Source of the DNA: Methylotenera sp.
Lineage (GTDB): Bacteria > Pseudomonadota > Gammaproteobacteria > Burkholderiales > Methylophilaceae
NCBI GenBank assembly: GCA_028688575.1
Contig: JAQTXW010000006.1
Location: 1-58,216 of the forward strand
Direction: 5' to 3'
Length of the DNA stretch: 58,216 bases
Under the pieces are notes generated by a model that had not been told where the DNA came from, did no database searches, and saw only the letters and a list, made by a program, of their open reading frames with translations. How positions within the stretch are numbered: position 1 is the first letter of the stretch; the number at the start of each line of letters is the position of its first letter. The translations under genes and the position numbers were made by a program. Of this stretch, positions 35,688 through 43,561 are shown one piece after another.

Positions 35688-37157
35688 TTGTCTATTGAAA
35701 CAAACCCTACCCTTAACTTTAATGAGTTAGGCCTTACTGAACCGATACTGCGCGCGATTAGAGACGCAGGCTATACACATCCAACGCCGATACAAAGCAA
35801 AGCGATTCCACTGGTGCTCACTGGTGGCGATTTACTGGCTGGCGCACAAACAGGCACGGGCAAAACGGCAGGTTTCACCTTGCCCATCCTGCACTTGCTT
35901 AACCAAACACCTTTAGCGGACATAGCAAAGGCACGCCCGCGCTGCCTTATGTTATCACCCACGCGTGAACTGGCTGCACAAATTGAAGAATCCGTCAAAA
36001 CTTACGGCAAATATTTGCCGATTACTTCTGCGGTGATCTTTGGCGGCGTGAATATTAACCCACAAATCGCCCGTCTCAAAAAACCACTGGATATTCTGGT
36101 GGCCACTCCAGGCCGTCTCTTAGACCATGTTAGCCAAAAAACCCTGGATTTATCAGGGATTGAAATATTAGTGCTGGATGAGGCTGACCGTATGCTGGAC
36201 ATGGGCTTTATCCGTGATATAAAAAAAATTCTGGCTTTATTGCCGAAGCAGCGCCAGAACCTGCTGTTCTCAGCAACTTTTTCTGATGAAATCAAAACAT
36301 TGGCGGACGGTTTATTACATAACCCAGGATTTGTTGAAGTTGCACGCCGCAATACGGCATCTGAACTGGTTGAACAAACCGTACATATGGTGCCACAGGC
36401 ACATAAGCGCGAGTTGGTCAGCCACTTGGTCAAAGCCAATGACTGGAAACAGGTATTGGTATTCACACGCACCAAGCATGGCGCGAACCGATTGGCCGAA
36501 AAGCTGATTAAGGATGGCATCGAGGCTGCTGCCATACACGGCAACAAGAGCCAGGGTGCAAGAACCAAAGCACTTGCGGGGTTTAAAGCAGGTGAAGTGC
36601 GCGTTTTAGTGGCGACAGACATTGCGGCACGCGGCTTGGACATTGACCAATTACCGCAAGTGGTGAATTTTGAGTTGCCTAACGTGCCTGAAGATTACGT
36701 ACACCGCATAGGCCGTACGGGTCGTGCAGGCAGCAGTGGTGCCGCAGTGTCGCTAGTGGACAGAGAAGAATTGAAGTTACTCAAAGATATTGAAAAACTG
36801 ATTAAGCGTGAAATCCCCAAAGTGGCGGTGGAAGGGTTTACGCCTGCAGCAATCGCTGAACCAGAAGCGCCACGACCACCACGCCCGCAACAGGGGAAGC
36901 GCTCTAAACCTCAATCGAGCAACGCCAAAAATGTGAGCAAAAAGCCAATGTCAGAGGCAGCAAGGCATCAGTCCATGCCGCAAAACAGCTTATTTGTACC
37001 GCCAGCACCAGCACGCGCCCATAAGCCACGCGGTATTGCTGGTGAGACATCTGGCAGGCCCGATCAGGGCAGAGCTAATCCTAGAAATGCGAACAGAAGC
37101 GGTTTAACCCAAAGTTCCTCCAACGCACCACACAGAAGCGGCGGCAGAGGTAGGTAA
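35688..37157 (+). CDS. rhlE: DEAD-box RNA helicase (RhlE type)
   Basis: An ATP-dependent RNA helicase used in ribosome assembly and RNA turnover. The 489-residue protein has Q motif ([12 protein letters not shown]), motif [15 protein letters not shown], motif [17 protein letters not shown] (LFSATFS), [10 protein letters not shown] and a disordered basic C-terminal tail. It starts with TTG at 35688, because GGAG lies 7 nt upstream and no ATG fits. A terminator lies 44 bp after the stop. Confidence 0.95.
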   Translation: MSIETNPTLNFNELGLTEPILRAIRDAGYTHPTPIQSKAIPLVLTGGDLLAGAQTGTGKTAGFTLPILHLLNQTPLADIAKARPRCLMLSPTRELAAQIEESVKTYGKYLPITSAVIFGGVNINPQIARLKKPLDILVATPGRLLDHVSQKTLDLSGIEILVLDEADRMLDMGFIRDIKKILALLPKQRQNLLFSATFSDEIKTLADGLLHNPGFVEVARRNTASELVEQTVHMVPQAHKRELVSHLVKANDWKQVLVFTRTKHGANRLAEKLIKDGIEAAAIHGNKSQGARTKALAGFKAGEVRVLVATDIAARGLDIDQLPQVVNFELPNVPEDYVHRIGRTGRAGSSGAAVSLVDREELKLLKDIEKLIKREIPKVAVEGFTPAAIAEPEAPRPPRPQQGKRSKPQSSNAKNVSKKPMSEAARHQSMPQNSLFVPPAPARAHKPRGIAGETSGRPDQGRANPRNANRSGLTQSSSNAPHRSGGRGR

Positions 37158-37200
37158 ATAAGGGAAATGTTAAAAAATCCGCATCCAGTGTGTCAATATC

Positions 37201-37224
37201 AAAAAGCTGCTCAAGCAGCTTTTC
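37201..37224 (+). terminator. Intrinsic terminator after rhlE
   Basis: AAAAGCTGCT (37202-37211) and AGCAGCTTTT (37214-37223) are perfect 10-bp arms with a 2-bp centre, ending in TTTTC. The run of T is short. Confidence 0.65.
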
Positions 37225-37273
37225 TACTCGATGCACACGAGAATTTTCGCCTTCGCCATGAAGATGCGGCGCG

Positions 37274-37729
37274 ATGAGAATCTGGGTTGATGCTGACGCC
37301 TGCCCAGTCGTCATCAAAGAAATTCTTTTTCGCGCTGCCGAGCGCACTCAAATTGTCACCACTTTGGTGGCCAATCAGTTTCTGCGCATACCGCCTTCAG
37401 CCTACATCAAAACGATACACGTCCCCAGTGGATTTGATGTCGCCGATAACTATATTGTCTTAAATATGGAGGCTGGTGACCTGATTATCACGGCAGACAT
37501 TCCGCTTGCTGCGCAGGTGGTTGCAAAAGGTGGCCATGCGATTAACCCGCGTGGTGAGCTTTATACCGAGGCCAACATCAAGGAGCGCCTCTCTATGCGT
37601 AATTTAATGGAAGAATTACGGAGTAACGGTGTGGTGACGGGCGGGCCTTCGGCTTTTAACCAAAGTGACCGCCAAGCCTTTGCTGCTTCGCTGGATAGCC
37701 TGATTGCAAAGTACTTAAGAAAGAAATAA
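37274..37729 (+). CDS. yaiI: UPF0178 protein (YaiI/YqxD family)
   Basis: A 151-residue protein of the YaiI/YqxD family, related to PIN-like nucleases: [20 protein letters not shown] at the start, [26 protein letters not shown] with the acidic residues, and [21 protein letters not shown] ribonuclease role has been proposed for the family but is not established. It stands alone between the helicase and the nitrate locus. Confidence 0.88.
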   Translation: MRIWVDADACPVVIKEILFRAAERTQIVTTLVANQFLRIPPSAYIKTIHVPSGFDVADNYIVLNMEAGDLIITADIPLAAQVVAKGGHAINPRGELYTEANIKERLSMRNLMEELRSNGVVTGGPSAFNQSDRQAFAASLDSLIAKYLRKK

Positions 37730-37749
37730 TTCATCAATTGCGGTGCGCA

Positions 37750-37766
37750 TGCACCGTATCAGTGCA
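37750..37766. promoter_or_regulatory. NtrC-like enhancer site upstream of nasT
   Basis: TGCACC-N5-AGTGCA differs by one base from the NtrC consensus TGCACC-N5-GGTGCA. It lies about 90 bp before the -24 box of a sigma-54 promoter, the usual range for an enhancer. Confidence 0.6.
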
Positions 37767-37854
37767 CACCACCATGTACGACATCCGATCAAACATGACG
37801 CCAATCAAAAACTAAATACTTAACATTCATAGGGTTAACGGTTTATTCCATGAT

Positions 37855-37870
37855 TGGCACAGCTATTGCT
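37855..37870 (+). promoter_or_regulatory. Sigma-54 promoter of the nitrate-assimilation unit
   Basis: TGGCAC-AGCTA-TTGCT, with GG at 37856-37857 and GC at 37868-37869 separated by exactly 10 bp, matches the -24/-12 consensus. It lies 33 bp before nasT. Confidence 0.88.
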
Positions 37871-37902
37871 AAAGCTTAGTCAAGTGATGAAATGAACTGG
37901 CC

Positions 37903-38478
37903 ATGCTCAAAGTGATGATTGTTGATAATGATTTAGTGCGTGCGAACCCCCTCAAGCAATCGCTGCTTGATAGTGGTTATGATGTAATCGCACATCTCAA
38001 AGACACCAACAATTTAAATGATGCTTGCAAAAGACTGCAACCAGATGTGGTGATTATCGATACGGAATCACCTAGTCGCGATACGCTGGAACATATCTGT
38101 GTCATGACGGCCAATGATCCGCGTCCGATTATGATGTTCACGCACGATGGCGACAAAGATCAAATTAAGTTAGCGACCCAGGCTGGCGTCTGTGCTTACG
38201 TGGTAGGGAGTATTGAAAATGACAGGCTGCAACCTGTCATTGATGCAGCAGTCGCAAGGTTTGAAGAGTTCAAGCACTTGCGTAGCGCGCTGAATGAAGC
38301 AACGACTAAGTTAGATGAGCGTAAAGTTGTTGAGCGGGCAAAAGGCCTACTGATGAAACAGCGCAATTTGGATGAAGGTGAAGCCTACAATCATTTGCGT
38401 ACGATGGCGATGCAAAGACATACGCGCATTGGTGTGTTAGCGAAACAAATCATTGAAGCCGCAGAACTTTTGTTGTAA
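37903..38478 (+). CDS. nasT: ANTAR-domain antiterminator NasT
   Basis: NasT binds a two-hairpin leader RNA and prevents early termination of nitrate-assimilation transcripts. The protein has an N-terminal receiver-like domain (VMIVDNDLVRANPLKQSLLD, VVIIDTESPSRDT with the acidic site) and a C-terminal ANTAR domain (VVERAKGLLMKQRNLDEGEA, then QRHTRIGVLAKQIIEAAELL). 191 residues is normal. The gene precedes nrtA; the ANTAR target and terminator are directly downstream. In known systems the nitrate-free partner NasS holds NasT inactive, but no nasS is in this window, and the adjacent NrtA carries an export signal. Confidence 0.93.
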   Translation: MLKVMIVDNDLVRANPLKQSLLDSGYDVIAHLKDTNNLNDACKRLQPDVVIIDTESPSRDTLEHICVMTANDPRPIMMFTHDGDKDQIKLATQAGVCAYVVGSIENDRLQPVIDAAVARFEEFKHLRSALNEATTKLDERKVVERAKGLLMKQRNLDEGEAYNHLRTMAMQRHTRIGVLAKQIIEAAELLL

Positions 38479-38531
38479 TAAAAAAGTGATTAAGAAAAGT
38501 CATTAAACGTAATATCACGTTTTGCATAAAA

Positions 38532-38597
38532 GCCCAATGGCGGGCGGGTATCGAAAAAAAAGATTGTAGTAAACAGAGCCAAAGCAGGCTCAATGTT
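38532..38597 (+). promoter_or_regulatory. ANTAR-type two-hairpin leader RNA
   Basis: Hairpin P1 is GCCC-AATGGC-GGGC (38532-38545); P2 is GAGCC-AAAGCA-GGCTC (38576-38591), extendable to AACA...TGTT (38572-38597). Both loops are hexamers with A at position 1 and G at position 4, the signature bound by ANTAR proteins. The terminator follows by 14 bp. Confidence 0.85.
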
Positions 38598-38611
38598 GAG
38601 TAATACAAGGC

Positions 38612-38678
38612 AAAGGCGTCTTGATAAGTCACACATTCTTGATTTGAAGAGTGCATGACTTATCAGACGCCTTTTTTA
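38612..38678 (+). terminator. Regulated intrinsic terminator (attenuator) before nrtA
   Basis: AAAGGCGTCTTGATAAGTCA (38612-38631) pairs with TGACTTATCAGACGCCTTT (38656-38674) with one bulged T, followed by TTTTTTATT. It lies between nasT and nrtA and should stop transcription unless NasT binds the upstream hairpins. Confidence 0.9.
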
Positions 38679-38719
38679 TTGGATCAGGATTTTAATCATT
38701 TTTTACCAGGAGAGTCGCC

Positions 38720-40009
38720 ATGAGTCATCAAAAGAATAAGTTAATGAAAGAGCCAATGATCCAGATAGATACTGGGCGCCGTGATTTCTTTAAGATGAGT
38801 GCCGTTGGGGCTTTAGGGGCGGCAGCTTTATTAGGTTTAGCGCCAGCAAATATGCGTACGCAAGCTTATGCAGCGGGCTCTGATGCACCAGAAATTACCG
38901 AGGTAAAAATCGGCTTTATTCCACTTACGGACTGTGCACCAATTGTCGTCGCATCACAGATGGGATTTGATAAAAAGTACGGCATCAAAATCACTCCATC
39001 AAAAGAGGCCTCATGGGCTTCAGTGCGTGACAAGGTTGCGAACGGAGAGTTGCATGCAGCACATATTCTGTATGGCATGGTATATGGGGTGCAGTTGGGC
39101 ATTGGTGGCCTGCAAAAAGAGATGGCAGTCCTCATGAGTTTAAATAACAACGGTCAGGGGATTTCACTTTCCAATCAGCTTAAAGAAAAAGGGGTGGTCG
39201 ACGGACGCAGTCTTAAGCGATTAATTGATCACGAAAACCGAGACTATACTTTTGCACAGACATTCCCCACAGGCACACATGCCATGTGGCTTAATTACTG
39301 GCTTGCAGCCAACGGGATTAACCCTGTTAACGATGTGAAAAATATTGTGGTACCACCACCGCAGATGGTCGCCAACATGCGTATTGGCAATATGGATGGC
39401 TTTTGTGTTGGTGAGCCGTGGAATGCACGTGCCATTTACGACAAAGTAGGCTTCAGCGTAGCAAGCTCACAGGATATCTGGGTTGACCACCCAGAAAAAG
39501 TATTGGGCACGACTGCGGAGTTTGTCGCAAAAAACCCTAACACCTCCCGCGCCATGATTATGGCAATTTTAGAGGCATGCAGATATATCGATGCTACAGA
39601 GAATCGCGCGAAAGTCGCCAAACTCATTGCAGGAAAGTCCTATGTAAATGCGCCTGAAGAGGTGATTGCTGGCCGCTTTGTTGGGGATTATGACAATGGC
39701 ATTGGCAAAAAATGGAAAGACCCTAACTACATGAAGTTTCATGCAGACGGCAAAGTTAACTTCCCATATTTATCAGATGGCATGTGGTTTCTGACACAGC
39801 ACAAACGCTGGGGGCTACTTAAATCAGACCCAGATTATTTAGCTGTTGCCTCTAAAGTGAATCAAGTGAAGCTGTACACAGAGGCGGCATCGCAGCTAGA
39901 TATCAGCGTGCCAAAAGAAGTGATGCGCACCAGCAAACTAATGGATGGTGTTGTTTGGGATGGCAAAAATCCAGCGGCTTACGCAGCTGCATTCAAAATC
40001 AGGGCCTAA
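38720..40009 (+). CDS. nrtA: Nitrate/nitrite ABC transporter substrate-binding protein NrtA
   Basis: The periplasmic nitrate-binding subunit. Residues 19-55 show a Tat signal (GRRDFFKMSAVGALGAAALL), followed by the NMT1/TauA-like fold (VKIGFIPLTDCAPIVVASQM, GVQLGIGGLQKEMAVLMS, GTHAMWLNYWLAANGINP). 429 residues. AGGAGA precedes the ATG. It heads the transport genes after the attenuator. Export signal and fold separate it from the cytoplasmic sensor NasS. Confidence 0.92.
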   Translation: MSHQKNKLMKEPMIQIDTGRRDFFKMSAVGALGAAALLGLAPANMRTQAYAAGSDAPEITEVKIGFIPLTDCAPIVVASQMGFDKKYGIKITPSKEASWASVRDKVANGELHAAHILYGMVYGVQLGIGGLQKEMAVLMSLNNNGQGISLSNQLKEKGVVDGRSLKRLIDHENRDYTFAQTFPTGTHAMWLNYWLAANGINPVNDVKNIVVPPPQMVANMRIGNMDGFCVGEPWNARAIYDKVGFSVASSQDIWVDHPEKVLGTTAEFVAKNPNTSRAMIMAILEACRYIDATENRAKVAKLIAGKSYVNAPEEVIAGRFVGDYDNGIGKKWKDPNYMKFHADGKVNFPYLSDGMWFLTQHKRWGLLKSDPDYLAVASKVNQVKLYTEAASQLDISVPKEVMRTSKLMDGVVWDGKNPAAYAAAFKIRA

Positions 40010-40109
40010 ATAACAGATGGGGATCAATACGTGCAATAAGTCCTATCAACCGCACTTTTTTAAAAACATGATGCAAAACAAAATACAATTTTCAGGTAAG
40101 GAAACTGCG

Positions 40110-40961
40110 ATGACTAGTATTAAAGCAGCGACAGCAGTGATTAACCATTCCCAGACAGCCATCCACACTAAAAAACTGAATCGCTGGGGTTTAAAAATAT
40201 ATCACTTTTTAAAATGGCTACTGCCGCCTCTTTTTGGCTTATTGATGTTACTTGCGGTGTGGACAGCCCTTTCTGAGCTGTCGCCCAATTTGCCCAACCC
40301 GCTTAAAACCTGGCACGCTGCGCTAGTGCTTTTTAGCGACCCATTCTACGATCTTGGCCCAAATGACAAAGGCGTCGGCTGGAATATATTAGCCTCTTTA
40401 GAACGTGTCGGCCTGGGATTTGGTTTAGCGGCATTTGTTGGCGTTCCATTGGGATTCATTATCGGGCGCTTTGAAATAATTGCCAGAATGTGTGCCCCTA
40501 TCATCAGCCTGTTGCGCCCAGTATCTCCGCTGGCATGGTTACCTATTGGCCTGCTCGTATTCAAAGCAGCTGATCCTGCAGCTATCTGGGTGATTTTCAT
40601 CTCTGCGGTCTGGCCCATGATTATTAATACCGCGGTAGGCGTAAGCAAAGTACCGCAGGATTATATGAACGTCGCCAAAGTACTCAATCTTAGTGAGTGG
40701 AAAATCATGACCAAAATACTCTTTCCATATGTATTGCCGTACATGATGACAGGTGTGCGCCTCTCCATCGGCGTGTCATGGCTAGTCATCGTAGCTGCTG
40801 AAATGCTGACAGGGGGCGTTGGCATTGGTTTTTGGGTATGGGACGAATGGAACAACCTCAATGTGGAACACATTATTATCGCGATTTTCATCGTAGGCAT
40901 AGTGGGGTTGCTGCTTGAGTTTGCACTTACGCAAATCGCCAAAAGATTTAGTTACGAATAA
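40110..40961 (+). CDS. nrtB: Nitrate ABC transporter permease NrtB
   Basis: The inner-membrane permease of the nitrate importer; 283 residues from ATG 40110, where AAGGA lies about 8 nt upstream (an ATG at 40017 would add a polar, non-conserved head). Six membrane segments are visible, e.g. LLPPLFGLLMLLAVWTALSE, IISLLRPVSPLAWLPIGLLV and HIIIAIFIVGIVGLLLEFAL. The coupling region reads EWKIMTKILFPYVLPYMMTG. Confidence 0.92.
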   Translation: MTSIKAATAVINHSQTAIHTKKLNRWGLKIYHFLKWLLPPLFGLLMLLAVWTALSELSPNLPNPLKTWHAALVLFSDPFYDLGPNDKGVGWNILASLERVGLGFGLAAFVGVPLGFIIGRFEIIARMCAPIISLLRPVSPLAWLPIGLLVFKAADPAAIWVIFISAVWPMIINTAVGVSKVPQDYMNVAKVLNLSEWKIMTKILFPYVLPYMMTGVRLSIGVSWLVIVAAEMLTGGVGIGFWVWDEWNNLNVEHIIIAIFIVGIVGLLLEFALTQIAKRFSYE

Positions 40962-40984
40962 CGGACAGTTGATAAGGGTAGATC

Positions 40985-41800
40985 ATGAACAAAGCCTATA
41001 CGGAAAAATATGTTGAACTTGAAAATGTTGATATGTCCTTTACTACAAAAAAAGGCACTTTCAATGCACTGGACAACATCAATCTCAAAATTAAAGAAGG
41101 TGAGTTTATTGCCATCATCGGGCATTCAGGATGTGGAAAATCGACCGTACTCAATTTGATAGCTGGCTTATTAAAACCAACCGAGGGCTTGCTGTTGTGC
41201 GCAGGTCGTGAAATTGCAGGCCCTGGCCCTGAACGAGCGGTTGTCTTTCAGAACCACTCTTTACTCCCCTGGCTAACCTGTCATGAAAATGTTTATTTGG
41301 CTGTTGAACGTGTATTTGGTGGCGGATCCAGTAATGAATCCAAAGCACAACTGAATGCACGCACCCACTCAGCCCTTGATCTGGTTGGCTTGTCACATGC
41401 CGCGGACAAACGGCCCAATGAGATTTCTGGTGGCATGAAACAACGTGTAGGCATCGCGCGCGCCTTGGCGATGGAGCCTAAAGTGTTGTTACTGGATGAG
41501 CCTTTTGGTGCGCTGGATGCACTGACACGCGCCAACCTCCAGGATGAACTCATGAAAATCATGGCCAAATCTGGTTGCACTGCTGTCATGGTGACGCATG
41601 ATGTGGATGAGGCTGTGCTGCTTGCAGACCGCGTGGTGATGATGACCAATGGACCCAGTGCGGACATTGGTGAAATACTGAAAGTTGAGTTGCCTCGGCC
41701 TAGAGATCGATTAGCGCTTTCTGAAAATGCTGATTACAACCACTTACGCAGTGAAGTATTGCGCTTTCTATATGAGCGTCACGCTAGAAAAACAGCTTAA
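40985..41800 (+). CDS. nrtD: Nitrate ABC transporter ATP-binding protein
   Basis: The ATPase of the nitrate importer (271 residues): Walker A GHSGCGKST, Q-loop VVFQNHSLLPWLTC, signature EISGGMKQRVGIA, Walker B VLLLDEPFGALD, H-loop VMVTHDVDEAVL. It lacks the NrtA-like C-terminal domain of NrtC, so it is the NrtD type. It follows nrtB by 24 bp, and the porin gene follows. Confidence 0.92.
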   Translation: MNKAYTEKYVELENVDMSFTTKKGTFNALDNINLKIKEGEFIAIIGHSGCGKSTVLNLIAGLLKPTEGLLLCAGREIAGPGPERAVVFQNHSLLPWLTCHENVYLAVERVFGGGSSNESKAQLNARTHSALDLVGLSHAADKRPNEISGGMKQRVGIARALAMEPKVLLLDEPFGALDALTRANLQDELMKIMAKSGCTAVMVTHDVDEAVLLADRVVMMTNGPSADIGEILKVELPRPRDRLALSENADYNHLRSEVLRFLYERHARKTA

Positions 41801-41858
41801 TTGTGATCAAGGTAAACGCATGATTAACAAACAACTTCAACCACAAAGGGGTTTAACC

Positions 41859-43277
41859 ATGAAATCCAATCTACCGGTGCCATTTAAACGCAACTCCATC
41901 CTGTTGCTTACGGCATTATCAATAGCAGGTATCAGTGAAAGGTGCTTGGCGGAAAATATGTCAGATTCGGAGTACACCTTGTTAGATGCGATTAAACAAG
42001 GTAAGCCAATGGCTAACTTAAGACTGCGCTACGAATCAGTGGACCAAGAGGCCTTTCAACCCGCACCCAATGCTAATCGGAAACTAGACACTGCACATGC
42101 CTTTACCCTACGCAGTTTAATCGGCTGGCAGACTGCCCCCTTTCATAACTTCAGCTTTACAGCACAACTAACTGATGCGCATGAGTTTAACGACAGCTTC
42201 AATGACAGAAGGGACAACGTCAGTGAGCCTGGAAATGCCAACTATCCCAATGTGGTCGATCCAGGATACACCGACATCAATCAACTTTTTGTTGACTTGA
42301 CTGGCATAAAAAATACCAAATTACGTCTAGGTCGTCAGCAACTTAATTTAGACAACGTTCGCTTTATCGGTGATATTGGTTTTAGGCAAAACATGCAGGT
42401 CTTTGATGGGTTTTCTATCACTAATAAGAGTTTGCACAATATCGAGCTCTTTGCGGCTCATTTTAGCAAGGTGCGTCAAATCACCACAAAATTACGTGAT
42501 GGCAACATTGATCTCATCAATGCCAAATACCGCATCTCCCCTACTGAAGCATTAGTAGGATATGGCTATTTCATTGATGCGAAAAACCTTGGACAGAATA
42601 ATGGCAACCCTGCAGCCATAGGCGCAGTCGCGCAAGGTGGCAATGGCCTGGGCGCAAGCCAAGACGCTGTCAGCACAGCAACCACCGATGCCAGCAGTAA
42701 AACTTTAGGTGTGCGTCTGGACGGTGTACGAAAAATAAATGATCACTGGAAAGTCCTCTACACCGCTGAATATGCCAAGCAAAATGATTACCGTGGTGGC
42801 AACCCACTGATCGATGCGCGCTATAGGAAACTTGGTGGCGGGGCGGCTTATGGGGCGTGGTCAGTGCGTATAGACCACGAGAAGCTCTCCAGCAACCAAG
42901 GAAAATATGCGTTTCAAACGCCATTAGGCACTAACCACTTATTCCAGGGCTGGGCAGATCATTTTCTGGCTACGCCACGCCAAGGGATAGAAGATACATT
43001 CATCAGCATTGCAGGCAGTATAGAAAAAGCCAAATTTTATGCTGAATATCACCTATTTAAATCAGATGAGCGATATCAATCACTCAACGGAAAGTTGGGT
43101 AATCAATATGGCTCTGAATTTGACACCAGTATCACTTACCCTCTGAATAACTCGCTCCTTGCTAAAGTAGAGTACGCAAAATTCAATGAAAGTGATGTAT
43201 ATGGCACAAGTTTAAAAGGTGGAGCACGCAAGGGCGATAAAGAAATACTTTGGCTCACGGGGATGTATACGTTTTAA
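41859..43277 (+). CDS. Outer-membrane porin of the nitrate locus
   Basis: A beta-barrel outer-membrane protein, about 472 residues, with a signal peptide (hydrophobic SILLLTALSIAG, cleavage near CLA-EN) and amphipathic strands ending in phenylalanine (LWLTGMYTF). Segments such as NLRLRYESVDQEAF and TKLRLGRQQLNLDNVRFIGD recall the alginate-export/OprD-like barrels. Its position after the nitrate ABC genes suggests nitrate passage across the outer membrane. ATG 41859 is chosen, with AAAGGGG upstream; ATG 41820 also has a possible site and would add 13 residues. The function is inferred from context. Confidence 0.85.
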   Translation: MKSNLPVPFKRNSILLLTALSIAGISERCLAENMSDSEYTLLDAIKQGKPMANLRLRYESVDQEAFQPAPNANRKLDTAHAFTLRSLIGWQTAPFHNFSFTAQLTDAHEFNDSFNDRRDNVSEPGNANYPNVVDPGYTDINQLFVDLTGIKNTKLRLGRQQLNLDNVRFIGDIGFRQNMQVFDGFSITNKSLHNIELFAAHFSKVRQITTKLRDGNIDLINAKYRISPTEALVGYGYFIDAKNLGQNNGNPAAIGAVAQGGNGLGASQDAVSTATTDASSKTLGVRLDGVRKINDHWKVLYTAEYAKQNDYRGGNPLIDARYRKLGGGAAYGAWSVRIDHEKLSSNQGKYAFQTPLGTNHLFQGWADHFLATPRQGIEDTFISIAGSIEKAKFYAEYHLFKSDERYQSLNGKLGNQYGSEFDTSITYPLNNSLLAKVEYAKFNESDVYGTSLKGGARKGDKEILWLTGMYTF

Positions 43278-43339
43278 CGTATGCGCGTTTAACCAATATT
43301 TAGCAAACGCTTTAATGCGCTGATTTTAAGGTATCACCA

Positions 43340-43523
43340 TTTAACCCTGATTTTCCATTAGGACTTGCCGTGGCCACTGCCGCACAGTTTGATTGGTTTT
43401 CTGTGCAGATTTTATGGTCAATAGTCGTTCTATTGACCATAAAATCTGCGTAAAAAAGTCACAAAATGGGCAAGTTGACATGCAATTAGAGGCAAAATCG
43501 CCTAATGGAAAAACTGGGTTTAA
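43340..43523. repeat. Dispersed palindromic element, copy B (184 bp)
   Basis: This copy is inverted relative to copy A. The left end is TTTAACCCTGATTTTCCATT and the right end TAATGGAAAAACTGGGTTTA. The centre is a perfect 20-bp hairpin (43405-43424 with 43430-43449, loop TCGTT). It lies between the porin and nirB, inside the nitrate transcription unit. Confidence 0.85.
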
Positions 43524-43561
43524 GCCCCCCTTCATTATTTAATTTTAAAGCTGATAACACC

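Noticed and set aside
36002-36643. 213-codon frame antisense to rhlE
   Set aside because: Shadow frame; the sense helicase motifs are complete.
37743-37755. GGTGC-GCAT-GCACC palindrome next to the NtrC-like site
   Set aside because: Spacing (4 bp) does not match the NtrC consensus as well as the site at 37750-37766. It overlaps that site and is not called separately.
38720-40009. NrtA-like protein as the NasS sensor
   Set aside because: It has a twin-arginine signal (GRRDFFKMSA), so it is exported and cannot bind NasT in the cytoplasm.
40017-40109. Earlier ATG for nrtB at 40017
   Set aside because: The extra head is not conserved in type and ATG 40110 has a better ribosome site.
43505-43561. 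Earlier ATG for nirB at 43505
   Set aside because: It lies inside the repeat element, the added residues are not family-like, and ATG 43562 starts the conserved domain.
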